Origin: Tritrichomonas musculus
Taxonomy: Eukaryota > Parabasalia > Tritrichomonadida > Tritrichomonadidae
Length of the DNA: 64,000 bases
Assembly: GCA_039105265.1 (NCBI GenBank)
Contig: JAPFFF010000021.1
Location: 992,001 to 1,056,000 of the forward strand
Reading direction: 5' to 3'
Position 1 is the first letter of the stretch. Each line of letters opens with the position of its first letter. Made by a program: the position numbers and the translations under genes. This document shows, piece after piece, positions 53,801 through 62,814 of the stretch. The notes beneath the pieces were generated by a model. It did not search any database. It was not told the DNA's origin and worked only from the letters and a program-made list of their open reading frames with translations.

Positions 53801-55898
53801 CAAGTATTCCATCAATTACTTCATCAATAGTTAACTCATTGTTTATTGGAAAGGATTTTATATGTCTATCTTCATTATCATAACTTAATACACTTGCTGT
53901 GGGAAAGCGTGATCTGTTATCGCGAATATATCTCAACACTTGTATGAATGCATGTTGTGTTTCAATGTTGTTATCAATATTAACTTCGAATGCATCATGA
54001 TTGTTAGCAGCAGTCATCATACGTTCCAACTCATCTTGATACTTAGTTTCATCGTAGTAGTGGTCTCCATACAAGCGTTCAGCTGCATCCATAAGTGAAA
54101 GAATGAATTCATCATCATTGTATTGGTCATCATCAATCATTTGTAGAGTGTTAATAATCGTGGATGTAGCTATGAATGTGAATGGTGTATATTCAATAAC
54201 GGCATTGGTAAGATCTGTTACGTGTTCAACATCATTATTTACAGTGGTGACATCAACATCATTCGTAGTGGCTTCGTAATCATCAACTAGGATTAACTTC
54301 TGATCATCATCTGAATCGAAATCAATAATATCATATGGTGGCATTATGTAATTACGACGGTATAACGTAAGTGAACCGCCTTTCTCAATGATAGTGATGG
54401 CATGTTTGTTGTCATCATCGTATTGATATGTTTCAACAACAGCAATATCAAAGGTTTCAATCTCAAGGTCTGGTTCGTATTTGGACTCAGCATAGAGTTT
54501 AACGTCAATAACATCGCCTGTTTCACGTACTACCTTGTGTAATTCAAACTTAACATCATTACCATCATCATCTTGTCCGACTTCATCAAAACAATCATCT
54601 TCAACTTCATAATCACATACTTCAATGTCGATGACGTTACCATTGCTATCATATGTAACTTCACATGGTTTAACGTCAATAGTACAATACTCAACTGATT
54701 CATCGACGAAATCAATAGCATTAACATTAACAATCGTCAACTTAGCGTGTTCATCAATGGGTTCGTCAACGAAATCAATAGCATCAACATATTCAATCAT
54801 CAACTTGGCATGTTCATCAATGGGTTCAACTACTTCTTCACTGTGTGTGGCGTTATTAAGTGGTTCATCAACTAGTTCAATAGCGTTAACATCATCATCG
54901 TCATATGATGCAGACTCTTCACGGTGAAGGTTTTCAGCTCCATCCATGAGTGAAAGAATGGATTGAATCATATAATAGTATGCAACGCGTTGAGCTATAT
55001 CAACAAATTGCGAACAAACATAACCATCACATTCATGTTCAACATTAACATAGTCAACTTCATGATATTCATAGTAGTCATCATCAGCTGATGTAAACTT
55101 ATCATCACATGGTGGTAACTCTTTAGGTGTTGCTTTGATATCAATAACTTCACCAGTTTCACGTACTACTTTATGTAATTCAACCTTAACATAATAACCA
55201 TCATCATCACATGCGGTTAGGAAATCTGATTCACTAACTTCATAATCACATACTTTAACTTCGACAATGGTACCGTCACTATCAAATCTAACGTCACATG
55301 GCTTGATGTCAATAGTAACATTATGTAAGTCAACTGTATCAGAAGCAAGCTCTTCATCATGTTGTGTGGACTCTTCATTGTTAAGTGATTCTTCATCATC
55401 ATCGTTAAGTGGTGCATCATCATCGTTAAGTGGTGCATCATCATCGTTAAGTGGTACATCATCGTCATCAAATATGGGTTCTTCTTCATCCGATGCTAGC
55501 TCGTCATCATCAAGTGGGGTTGCATCATCATCGTTAAGTGATGCATCATCGTCATCGTCAAGTGGTGTTGCAATGGTAGCATCATCATCGTCAAATATAA
55601 GTTCAACATCATCGTTAAGTGATGCATCATCGTCTTCGTTAAGTGGTGTTGCAATGGTAGCATCATCATCGTCAAATATAAGTTCAACATCATCGTCTTC
55701 GTCAAGTGATGCGGTATCGTCATCGTCAAATATGAGTTCAACATCATCGTCAAGTGGTGTATCAATGTTATCGTATGATGGGATGACGTCATTACTATGT
55801 TCGGATATGATGAGTGAGTCGTTATCAATGTATGTGGTTGTGTCCTCATCATAAGTGCAGTTTTCAATTGCGATTAATTCGGATATGGCGAATGGCAT
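50856..55898 (-). CDS. Protein-primed DNA polymerase B, complete (1680 aa)
   Basis: The Maverick replicase. Residues 1-190 are Asp/Glu-rich low complexity with repeated DDDVELIFDDDDA units. Two copies of a 70-residue module follow (KPCDV...KVVRETGEVIDI near 205-275; KPCEV...KVVRETGDVIDV near 420-490). A DNCFVYAC box is near 794. Exonuclease motifs are DFETD (about 1004), HNLKYDV (1056) and YCEHD (1212). Polymerase motif A is DFDAVSLYPS (1304), B is LLLNSIYGKS (1446) and C is DTDS (1536). All catalytic residues are present. The gene reads inward from the right terminal repeat, as usual in Mavericks, starting 70 bp inside it. Confidence 0.95.
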   Translation of the reverse strand: MPFAISELIAIENCTYDEDTTTYIDNDSLIISEHSNDVIPSYDNIDTPLDDDVELIFDDDDTASLDEDDDVELIFDDDDATIATPLNEDDDASLNDDVELIFDDDDATIATPLDDDDDASLNDDDATPLDDDELASDEEEPIFDDDDVPLNDDDAPLNDDDAPLNDDDEESLNNEESTQHDEELASDTVDLHNVTIDIKPCDVRFDSDGTIVEVKVCDYEVSESDFLTACDDDGYYVKVELHKVVRETGEVIDIKATPKELPPCDDKFTSADDDYYEYHEVDYVNVEHECDGYVCSQFVDIAQRVAYYYMIQSILSLMDGAENLHREESASYDDDDVNAIELVDEPLNNATHSEEVVEPIDEHAKLMIEYVDAIDFVDEPIDEHAKLTIVNVNAIDFVDESVEYCTIDVKPCEVTYDSNGNVIDIEVCDYEVEDDCFDEVGQDDDGNDVKFELHKVVRETGDVIDVKLYAESKYEPDLEIETFDIAVVETYQYDDDNKHAITIIEKGGSLTLYRRNYIMPPYDIIDFDSDDDQKLILVDDYEATTNDVDVTTVNNDVEHVTDLTNAVIEYTPFTFIATSTIINTLQMIDDDQYNDDEFILSLMDAAERLYGDHYYDETKYQDELERMMTAANNHDAFEVNIDNNIETQHAFIQVLRYIRDNRSRFPTASVLSYDNEDRHIKSFPINNELTIDEVIDGILGNITVEQFGSDTDPEVNADYIPVKFVVTFYKLTKRNGKTVFQEKINGEYVDVATVDSFRNSYDGAFFPYINLIPSLDLSRYQIFHEVNAKNYTDNCFVYACIQSGVFTKDEIDMLRGMIHTRSVPINMILKIASEMQCHFIVYRIDESRDVKHQKHLSIDTHKNSNVTADRVVRLLLYKDHFMIDNNEKLPITTYYIEHRDELDEKHADIPVEKRFHIRGVNQTGYPLYTTADWTGNDFTKVFRKMFECNCFREINQCEQNILTTCEYDNHLNDYIELDYDETLYCKEESSNAKHITPWKAVYYADFETDVTVSPHQPYLCCVYDGVKCKEPYTGDDIAKRFLNDLPNHSLIYFHNLKYDVCFFINEPGWKASVIKRGGTILQAVMKQYIPIKQWDKVKHTYVTKNITKRLTFRDSYSLIPAPLSQFGNMFNLNVHKEIMPYKLYTAANIKRKMIPFDEFKDQYRNEHIDDMSASELDQAYLQLLINAKVAESYDETTHMIDIMKYAQFYCEHDCITLANGIRKFDHDLNEVFKKANNKFPGINQYISISAIGYDFARTYGCTKDCFTLSGKPQNFIQRCVSGGRTMTANNEKQYVEGKIQDFDAVSLYPSAMSIMPGIPKGKPQVIPSNTTHDQLMCYDTFFIEINIKHIKCKSTNPYRFGQVFIRNEEGTKLFCNQPVDHFYIDKIGLIDLIAAYDIEYEFLRGYYFNDGFNSSINTFIDTLFELRKTYKREHNPLEKTIKLLLNSIYGKSILKPITDEVKIINRDDIIPFIYRKYNYIKEVVDNGGNKVFVKMIKPINKHYNLPQFGASVLSWSKHIMNQVMTLAEQNDIAIYYQDTDSMHLNEDDVDKLAALFKATYGKDLIGSDMTQFHCDFDIFPGAVGKIHSRKLIALGKKSYLDILVDEHGNEDYHIRMKSIPKQCIINKCKRMNITVEELYERMYHGEAITFDLTDGCNCFRKTKSFQQVTLPQFTRTVQFK

Positions 55899-55968
55899 TT
55901 GTATGATGATAAAAAAATTGACACGCTAAAAAAATTAGGGTGAGCTTAATTGAAAAAAAAGTAGTGTG

Positions 55969-56200
55969 TTTACAGTTGAACCATGTTATGTGAACCGTTG
56001 TGTGACGTGATATGTGGCGTGTGACATGAGGTGATGACATGAGGTGATGACATGAGTTTAACGTGAGGTGACGTGTTAAGTTTTGACATGAGGTTTCACA
56101 TTGAAAGTGCTATGATCTAGAAATGTCAAAAGGTATGGAGTTTCATCTTAAGGGGGGCAGATGATACGTAGTATCAGACGCCACCCTTAGGGTATCTACT
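55969..56200 (-). repeat. Right terminal inverted repeat of Maverick copy 3
   Basis: The inverted partner of 33800-34031, with one mismatch over 232 bp. It ends GGGTATCTACT, followed by the duplicated GCTTT at 56201-56205. The same ATGACATGAGGTG sub-repeats are present. Confidence 0.95.
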
Positions 56201-56205
56201 GCTTT

Positions 56206-57081
56206 ATAATAATAACTTTTTGAATGTTTAAAAAGCCGTTGTAAAAAGTATCCAAAATAGTCCATTTTGAAGTCTATCTTTTTTTCAGTGGTTTATATTT
56301 TTCTACCTCAGAAAAAAAATCATATATCACCACAAGTCGGCCCCGTGGACGAAAATAAAAAAAAAATTATATCATTATAATGCTCATAAAAAATAATTAA
56401 TATATACGAATTTTGGTGCGAATCTAAATCACTTCACCCTGTCCGCACCTCTGAATTGGTAGATGGTGAATAATGGATTATCGGTTGTTTCGAATTTCTT
56501 GCAGGAATCATTCATCTTTATCACTGTAATATTCCAATGCATGCATAGTTGCTTTATTGAAGTTGTCATTCGTGATCGTTTCAAAATTGAGTATGTGTAT
56601 CTGAAGCTGAAGCGAATTTCTTGCAGGAATTGTTTACTTTTTGATAATTTAATGTGTTTGCTATGCGACTCTACAAGATTCCTCGCCTTGCATAGCTAGA
56701 GAGAAAACTGTATAAAACATTGATTTATGCCACTAATATTTTTTCTCAATTTTTTTGAATTCAAGGCCAAATTAAATTATTTTTTCTTTTTGTTTTCAAT
56801 TTCTCCCACTTTTTGAATGAAGCAAAAAAATTCTCACTTTTTGAATGTATATTGAATTTTTTACCACTTTTTGAATGAAAATAATTTTTTAATTTTGTGA
56901 GAATATTTATTTTTGAATGAACGATAGAACTTTTTGAATAGGACGTTACGGGTTTGCTCGCACTATATTTTAATTTCATTGAATCTTATTATTTTGAATA
57001 AATTCTTTCAAATATTTGAGAATATTATATCATATATTGCTTTGTTATTTAAAACATGTTTATCTTCATATATTTATTGAT
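56206..57081. other. Right flank of Maverick copy 3, gene-free
   Basis: AT-rich DNA with a hAT end fragment (56279-56453), a repeated GCGAATTTCTTGCAGGAAT-like segment (about 56490 and 56610) and five ACTTTTTGAATG units between 56810 and 56940. The 21-bp stretch 56919-56939 is identical to 26521-26541. No credible ORF. Confidence 0.65.
56279..56453. repeat. Isolated right end of the nested hAT-like element
   Basis: About 174 bp nearly identical to 58892-59064, ending TGTCCGCACCTCTG. Its left part and partner terminus are absent, so it is a solo end or a truncated copy. Confidence 0.85.
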
Positions 57082-57684
57082 TAGGGATGGGAAACGGGCA
57101 CCAGGCGGGCAATGGGCCCGAAATAAACGTACTGCCCGGGCATGCCCGGGCAAATATACGGGCAAAATGGGCGGCCCGGGCAAAACGGTTATTTAAGTTT
57201 TTTCGGGCGAAGCAGTGCCCGCTTCCACTTTTTTGGGCAATTGCCCGGGGCTGCCCATTTTCATAAAAAAGAATTTGGTTCGAATATTTTCCGAACTTTT
57301 TTTTTTTTTTGTTTTAGAAAAAAGCATTGACAAAATAAAGTTTATGAATGATTTTGGTTTAAAAAAATGCATGAATATATTGTATTTTATATTTTAAATA
57401 TAATTAAATTAAAAAAATCACATTTACTTATCTGATCACACAAAAATTTCATTTAGATATTATGTCATTAACATAAAAAGGCAAGTAAAACACAACAGTA
57501 TAATAATATATATGCTATTCTAACTATAAGTTCATAAATAAAACTTTTTGGAACAAATTAAATTTTTTGATATTGAAAATATACTATACAGTTAATGAAA
57601 TACTAGTGGGAATAAAAAATTATGCATTTTAAGAATAACAAAAAATCAAAATTTTTTATATATGCCAAAAAAAGAGTAAAAAAA

Positions 57685-59064
57685 AGAGGTGCGGACACCT
57701 ACTTTAAATTTTTAACGTTTATAAAAATATGTATATCTTTTTATGTATTAATAATTACTAAATAACATTTTGATATTATATTCTAGTGCACTTATTTTAT
57801 ATATTTATTATTTAAATGTTTTAAATTATCAATAATATAAGTTATAATAACACAAACAAGTATCCTATGAAAATAACCCAATCCAGCCACCTGATGGATG
57901 GATTGAAATTATAATGATTAATTATTATATATATTGGAAAGTAATGATTAAATATGCATTTTGTTATTTTATAAATATTTCATATTTTGTTAAAAAGTTC
58001 ATTTTAATGATTTTTTACATATTTTTTTGAAATATCTAAATAAATAAAGAATTTATTTAGATTATAATTACATTTAAATATTTTACATTTAATTTAATAA
58101 ATATATGCTAAATTTAGTTTAATTTGATTCAGGGGGCTGAGCTGCAAAAATCAATTTTAAAATCATAAACATTAATAACGATTTTTTTTCAATAAGAAAT
58201 TTTTATTAAAATATTAAGCAAATATCTTTTTATATATATATGTATATCATAGATTATATAACTTTTAATAATATTATATATAATATATAAATATTTAAAA
58301 TAAATATAAGCAATTAATAAACTTTATATAACTGTATATTCTAAATATTGAACAATTATAATTTCAAAGCGTTTCTCATAAAATGTTAATTTGAGAGAAA
58401 TGAAATAAATAATTTTCTTTATATATTTTGAAGTTTAATTAAAACTTAAATCAAATGTAGAAAGTTTTTTTCATTAAATTTTTTTTTCATAAATTTTGAA
58501 TAAAAAAATCTTCGAGAATAAAATTGAGAATATAATAAATAAAATTTGAGAGTCGTTACATTTAAATTCATATCTTAATATGTAATTTATTATTTTATTA
58601 TATTATAACAATTATATGATATAAATAAAATATATAACAATTATATATTAATAAAATAATTTTAAAATACTTTTTTTTATTAAATTTGGCCCATTTTCAT
58701 TTTCTCAATTTTTTTTTGGGCCAATTTAAGTGGAAACTATATCATACATTAATAATTAGATAATAACAAACGAGACACATTTTTTTAAATAGTATAGAAA
58801 TGATTTTTATCATGTATTTATTACTTTTTTTCTTCTAAATAATAGATTTTTCTATTAATTACATAATTTCTATAGTTTACATATTTTTATATTTTTTTCA
58901 GTGGTTTATATTTTTCTACCTCAGAAAAAAAATCATATATCACCACAAGTCGGCCCCGTGGACGAAAATAAAAAAAAATTATATCATTATAATGCTCATA
59001 AAAAATAATTAATATATACAAATTTTGGTGCGAATCTAAATCACTTCATCCTGTCCGCACCTCT
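57685..59064. mobile_element. 1380-bp non-autonomous element nested in the hAT element
   Basis: Exact 13-bp terminal repeats AGAGGTGCGGACA and TGTCCGCACCTCT. Seven As flank it on both sides, so a target duplication cannot be resolved. The interior is very AT-rich without ORFs. Its right 173 bp also occur at 56279-56453. The terminus, with C/AGAGGTG, resembles hAT ends. Confidence 0.75.
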
Positions 59065-59203
59065 AAAAAAATGTGATAATATTTTCATTTAAACAAGTTT
59101 ATAAAAAAATCATTTTCTTATTGTTTATAAAAAATGAAAAATAAATTACAATCATAATGATATGAATAAATAATATCAACATGGAATAGAGGTGGAGAAA
59201 TTG

Positions 59204-59205
<2 letters not shown>

Positions 59206-59236
<31 letters not shown>
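59206..59236. repeat. Poly(A) run of about 30
   Basis: An uninterrupted A run within the hAT-like element, between the nested element and the right subterminal GGGC region. Length is likely variable. Confidence 0.9.
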
Positions 59237-59237
<1 letters not shown>

Positions 59238-59457
59238 TTCGACGAAAATCGAACAAGCAGCTTTTAGTATTTCATAAAATTTACGGGCAGGAAAGAAAAT
59301 GATGAAAGGGCAATCAATTTAACAATCAAATGGGCAAGAACGAGAAAAAACGGGCAATGTAAAAAAGACGTTTGTGCCCATTCTTGCCCGGTGATATGAC
59401 CAATCTGACATTGCCCGGGCACGTTTCGGGCGCCCGTTTCCCATCCCTATTATTGAT

Positions 59458-60479
59458 ATATCAATGAAATTAAAAATCCATAAAATTTCCTCTGAAAAAG
59501 AATTGATAATATTTTTTCTATTTTTTTGAGAATATTTATTCAATTTATTCACTTTTTCATAGAATTGTGTAAGAGATGAACATTATTTTATTGAGTTTAT
59601 TACATTTATCAAAAAGTTCTTATTACATTTATCAAAAAGTTTTCTTTTTTGAATACTGTGATGGTCACTTCACCTTAACAGTGTTATACCTATTCTACCC
59701 CTTTAATCTTAAAATAAACATCAATACATTCTATTATTTATTTTTAGATATAATAAAATCACAAATGCCAATTATAAAAAAAGATAAATCTGTTTGAGAT
59801 CTCGGTAATTGATATCAAGTTTACAATCATTTTTATATCATATTTCATTTCTGATATCTTGATAATCGATAATCTCGATATAAGATTTGTAAACTGATAA
59901 TCGAGTATCAGATGTAAAAAAGTGACGTTTTTGATATCGATTCTCAAAATAACAAGTCTACTGAGAATTTCCAGTAGATGGAGATTCTTTTTTTCAATTA
60001 TAATTTCTAAAATAATTAATAATTACTATTAATTATTTGGTCTTTTCTTCTCAAATTAATTGTTGTAAACAATGTTGTTCATCATCTTTGAAATATTTAA
60101 AAAATATTATAATTTTATTTGCTGTTTCATAAGCAAGTAACAAATATTTCTGATTATTTTAAGAATGCTCTTTTCTGGAAAAAATGCACGGACACGGAAA
60201 TGCTATGTTGATAAAAAAGTCGTTATGGTAGGAATTTAGCTCGAAACGTTTTTTTACATGCTCGGGCATACCGGATGGCCATCCCTTTCTATTCGAGAAG
60301 TTGTATTGGTATTTGAAATATACAATTCTATTTTTTTATTTATTTTTTTTTTTAATAAATATTATACCTGTTTAAATATAATTCAATTAGTATCTTTAGT
60401 AAATGACATAAAAAAATAAAAATGTGCCTTAGATTAAAATAAAAACAGAGATAATATGAAACAAACAGTAAGCATGAAC
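59458..60479. other. Gene-free AT-rich DNA with repeat fragments
   Basis: It holds two tandem copies of TATTACATTTATCAAAAAGTT (about 59599-59641) and a truncated MITE copy (59705-59960). The remainder shows no ORF or structured RNA. Confidence 0.6.
59705..59960. repeat. Truncated copy of the 32172-32649 MITE
   Basis: About 255 bp strongly similar to 32387-32649, including TTGATATCAAGTTTACA and the terminal AATAACAAGTCTA. The left terminus and the target duplication are missing. The two copies lie on either side of Maverick copy 3. Confidence 0.85.
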
Positions 60480-60695
60480 TTACTTATCTGAAGAATTAAG
60501 TACTGATTGAATATCAATTTCATTTGCATTAGCAGCAGCTTCCATTTTTTCAAGCATTTGAAGATTTGGTGATTTTAATGGTAAAATTAAAGGTTTGCAG
60601 AACAGAGAGAGGTTTGGTTGCTTTTCTAAATATATTTGAGAAGCTACTGGAGAGAAACCTTTGAGAACCGTGGCTTTTTGATCTTCTGTTGACAT
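60480..60695 (-). CDS. BBSome subunit BBIP1/BBIP10-like protein
   Basis: A 71-aa protein whose C-terminal half, CKPLILPLKSPNLQMLEKME followed by AAANANE, matches the hallmark of BBIP1 (a CKP-LLPLKS box followed by a LEKM helix). Its size is also right for that family. BBIP1 is the smallest stable subunit of the BBSome, the coat that moves membrane proteins in cilia and flagella. This would be a host gene and points to a flagellated organism. The ATG at 60695 is 56 bp from the start of the divergent neighbour. No intron is seen. Confidence 0.75.
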   Translation of the reverse strand: MSTEDQKATVLKGFSPVASQIYLEKQPNLSLFCKPLILPLKSPNLQMLEKMEAAANANEIDIQSVLNSSDK

Positions 60696-60751
60696 TAGAA
60701 ATTTTGAAAAATTTTAATTCAATTTATTCAAATAATTGTAAACGTTACCAA
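60696..60751. promoter_or_regulatory. 56-bp divergent promoter region
   Basis: This is the entire space between the BBIP1-like and ChAPs-like start codons. It is AT-rich and contains TTCAATTTATTCAAATAATT. No clean initiator match is visible, but both genes must be driven from here or from within each other. Confidence 0.45.
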
Positions 60752-62500
60752 ATGCTCACAATACAAGGTTTATATGAGATCTATGGGCAAAACCTTGCAA
60801 TGGATAGAAAGAGCATGATGGATCGTGGATATATAGGACTTGGACCAGACGATCTAATTTCATTAACGAAAGAAGAGTCAGGCTTTTTTTTCAGTACGAA
60901 AACATCACATTTTTACCATTTTACGAATGGATTTAATCTTGATTCTCCAGCTATTTTTTGTGCCTATTTTTCTGATATTATTCGACAACAACAAAAAAGT
61001 AAAAAAAATAACGATTTTAAAATTACAAAAGGACGACTTTTTTCATATAACTCATTTTCAAAACGTGATGTTGTTATTACTGCCTACAATCCTGGTCAAT
61101 GTGAATCTAAAACCATTGACGATAACTTTGAAGAAATACCCGTAAACGATGAAATATGGAAACAACTTCGAATTTCATCATTACTTCGTTTTTTTCGTGG
61201 ATCGCAACCTTTACAGAGCTCTCTTTTTGAAACAAATTGGACAGATACTCCAGCATTAATTTCCCAACCTGGTGGAAAATTAACAATAGAAGATTTTAAA
61301 TATATTGTACAGTATCATGAAGTTTCAAATGATTTGCAAACTGCATTATCTTTTGCTTTGTTATGCTCGTTATCTTTTTCTAAAATCAATGTTTTTATTC
61401 AACAGAATTATATCAAGTATCCTCAATTATTATCAAAAATATTAAATCTCATTCCCAAAAAAACTGTTTTTGGAAAATATGTTTATCAAAATTTAGTTGA
61501 ACCTATATATCAAATGGTTCCTGATGATGTTGAGACAGCTATTCAATTAACTTCCTATTACCTTGATCATGACAATTTGAATAAATCTTTGAGCTATACC
61601 TCTTTACTCAAAGCGTCAATAGTATCAAATCCAAAATCAGGATGTTGTTTATCACGAATTTGTGTTGCTCAAAAAAATTATTACGATTCATTAATTTTTC
61701 TGAATGTAGTTGGTAATGTATTAACAAATATGGGGATTTCTATCCCTGTTTTTGCTCAAAAGTACAAAATTTCGCGCCCACCAAACACAATACAATATGG
61801 CCCAATTATATATGAATCTCAGCTTTTGGACTCGCCAATATCTGGTCCAACTTATTTGTTTTTTACAGAAATCGCTAGATTGATTAATTCAATTGGCGAA
61901 GAAGAATTCATGAAAATGATTCAAAAAATGAATTCAAAATCGAACAATCAAATACAGCAAAATATTCCAACTCAGTTTTCCTCAGATCAACTCAAAAATA
62001 CAAAGAAAAAAGCAAAAGTTAAAGATATCAATAAAAATGATTGTTTATATTTGTATGATCCGGGAATTGAATGCGATAAATTATCAGCTGGTGAATTCAA
62101 AAACATACCTTTCTCTGATTTTCTCTATAAAACCAGTCTTCAAGTAATCAAATCAATTAAATTAAGAAATGATATTCTTGAAGGACTTCAAAAGCAGAGC
62201 AATTTGTCACAAATACTTTTACTAGGTTATAAGCTTTGTGATAAAAAACTTATTGAGTTCGCAATTAAAAACATAGATGAAAAGACAGCTTCTGTTTCTT
62301 ATTTGAATGAAATCATCCTTATGAAGCTCTCAATTGACGGCCAATTTAAAGTATTAGAAAAAATTCCAAAAATTAAGGGATTGGAAAAGAATTCTTTTTT
62401 ACAAGGAAATGCATTCCCTTTAATTGCATCTTTATATAAGGCAATTCAGAAAAATAATTTGAGTTTTCAGAAAAAAGAAGAATTGAATTCTCAATCCTAA
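60752..62500 (+). CDS. Putative ChAPs-like (exomer-type) protein, host gene
   Basis: A 582-aa protein, Lys/Asn-rich as expected in AT-rich host DNA. The N-terminal part has YIGLGPDDLISLTKEE and SHFYHFTNGFNLDSPA, which recall the LGPPDL and YYH box of Chs5-Arf1-binding proteins. The middle (about 240-330) has helical repeats of TPR type (DDVETAIQLTSYYLDHDNLNKSL; ISKIC-like helices; YYDSLIFLNVV), also as in ChAPs. These proteins act in Arf1-dependent cargo export from the trans-Golgi. The family call is tentative. The ATG at 60752 is the first in frame; upstream codons have no ATG and run into the neighbour. Confidence 0.55.
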   Translation: MLTIQGLYEIYGQNLAMDRKSMMDRGYIGLGPDDLISLTKEESGFFFSTKTSHFYHFTNGFNLDSPAIFCAYFSDIIRQQQKSKKNNDFKITKGRLFSYNSFSKRDVVITAYNPGQCESKTIDDNFEEIPVNDEIWKQLRISSLLRFFRGSQPLQSSLFETNWTDTPALISQPGGKLTIEDFKYIVQYHEVSNDLQTALSFALLCSLSFSKINVFIQQNYIKYPQLLSKILNLIPKKTVFGKYVYQNLVEPIYQMVPDDVETAIQLTSYYLDHDNLNKSLSYTSLLKASIVSNPKSGCCLSRICVAQKNYYDSLIFLNVVGNVLTNMGISIPVFAQKYKISRPPNTIQYGPIIYESQLLDSPISGPTYLFFTEIARLINSIGEEEFMKMIQKMNSKSNNQIQQNIPTQFSSDQLKNTKKKAKVKDINKNDCLYLYDPGIECDKLSAGEFKNIPFSDFLYKTSLQVIKSIKLRNDILEGLQKQSNLSQILLLGYKLCDKKLIEFAIKNIDEKTASVSYLNEIILMKLSIDGQFKVLEKIPKIKGLEKNSFLQGNAFPLIASLYKAIQKNNLSFQKKEELNSQS

Positions 62501-62604
62501 TCAGTTTTTTTTAAAGTTTTAAGAATCGATTAAATGTTGGAAATCATCGATTCTAATATTGCATTGTTAGTTTCAATTTCAATAAATATTGAATATGATG
62601 TTAA

Positions 62605-62814
62605 TTAATAAAGATTATAAGAATACTCTTGCATTATGTTGTTTTGAAATCCAATTAAACCCGCATTAGTTCTACTTTTAAAAATTTGAAAATCATTTCT
62701 ATGTTGATTCATTGGATAATCACCAATTGTAGCCGTATAATTCAAAGGGAAAAATAAATTTGAATTATCAAGCTTCGGTAATAAAATAATATTGCATTTT
62801 GAATTACTTTTCAT
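62605..62814 (-). CDS. Possible small protein (69 aa)
   Basis: Composition is protein-like and not low-complexity (LPKLDNSNLFFPLNYTATIG; YPMNQHRNDFQIFKS; AGLIGFQNNIMQEYSYN), with a proper ATG. It converges with the ChAPs-like gene, about 100 bp away. I recognise no family, and it may be a chance frame. Confidence 0.3.
   Translation of the reverse strand: MKSNSKCNIILLPKLDNSNLFFPLNYTATIGDYPMNQHRNDFQIFKSRTNAGLIGFQNNIMQEYSYNLY

Larger units (their letters stand above)
33800..56200. mobile_element. Complete Maverick/Polinton, copy 3 (22401 bp)
   Basis: 232-bp terminal inverted repeats (33800-34031 and 55969-56200) differ at one position. They start AGTAGATACCC and end GGGTATCTACT, and GCTTT is duplicated on both sides (33795-33799, 56201-56205). 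The left half carries plus-strand genes: penton candidate, integrase, ATPase, small structural proteins, capsid. The right half carries minus-strand genes: giant protein, basic protein, 150-aa protein, PolB; a 261-aa... reading-plus-strand gene of 252 codons sits between. All major frames are open. Terminal sequence, size, duplication length and gene set fit the Maverick/Polinton superfamily. Near-identical repeats and open genes imply recent insertion. Confidence 0.95.
57082..59449. mobile_element. 2368-bp hAT-like element
   Basis: It starts TAGGGATGGGAAACGGGC and ends with the exact reverse complement. TTATTGAT is duplicated at 57074-57081 and 59450-59457 (8 bp). Both subterminal regions are dense in GGGC/GCCC motifs (CCCGGGCA and similar), as expected for transposase binding sites of hAT elements. 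The interior is AT-rich and holds another element (57685-59064) and a poly-A run. No transposase ORF is visible, so it is non-autonomous. Confidence 0.88.

Noticed and set aside
55217-55867. Long frames antisense or frame-shifted to the acidic N-terminus of PolB
   Set aside because: Shadows of the repetitive GAT/TCA codon pattern; the PolB frame covers the region.
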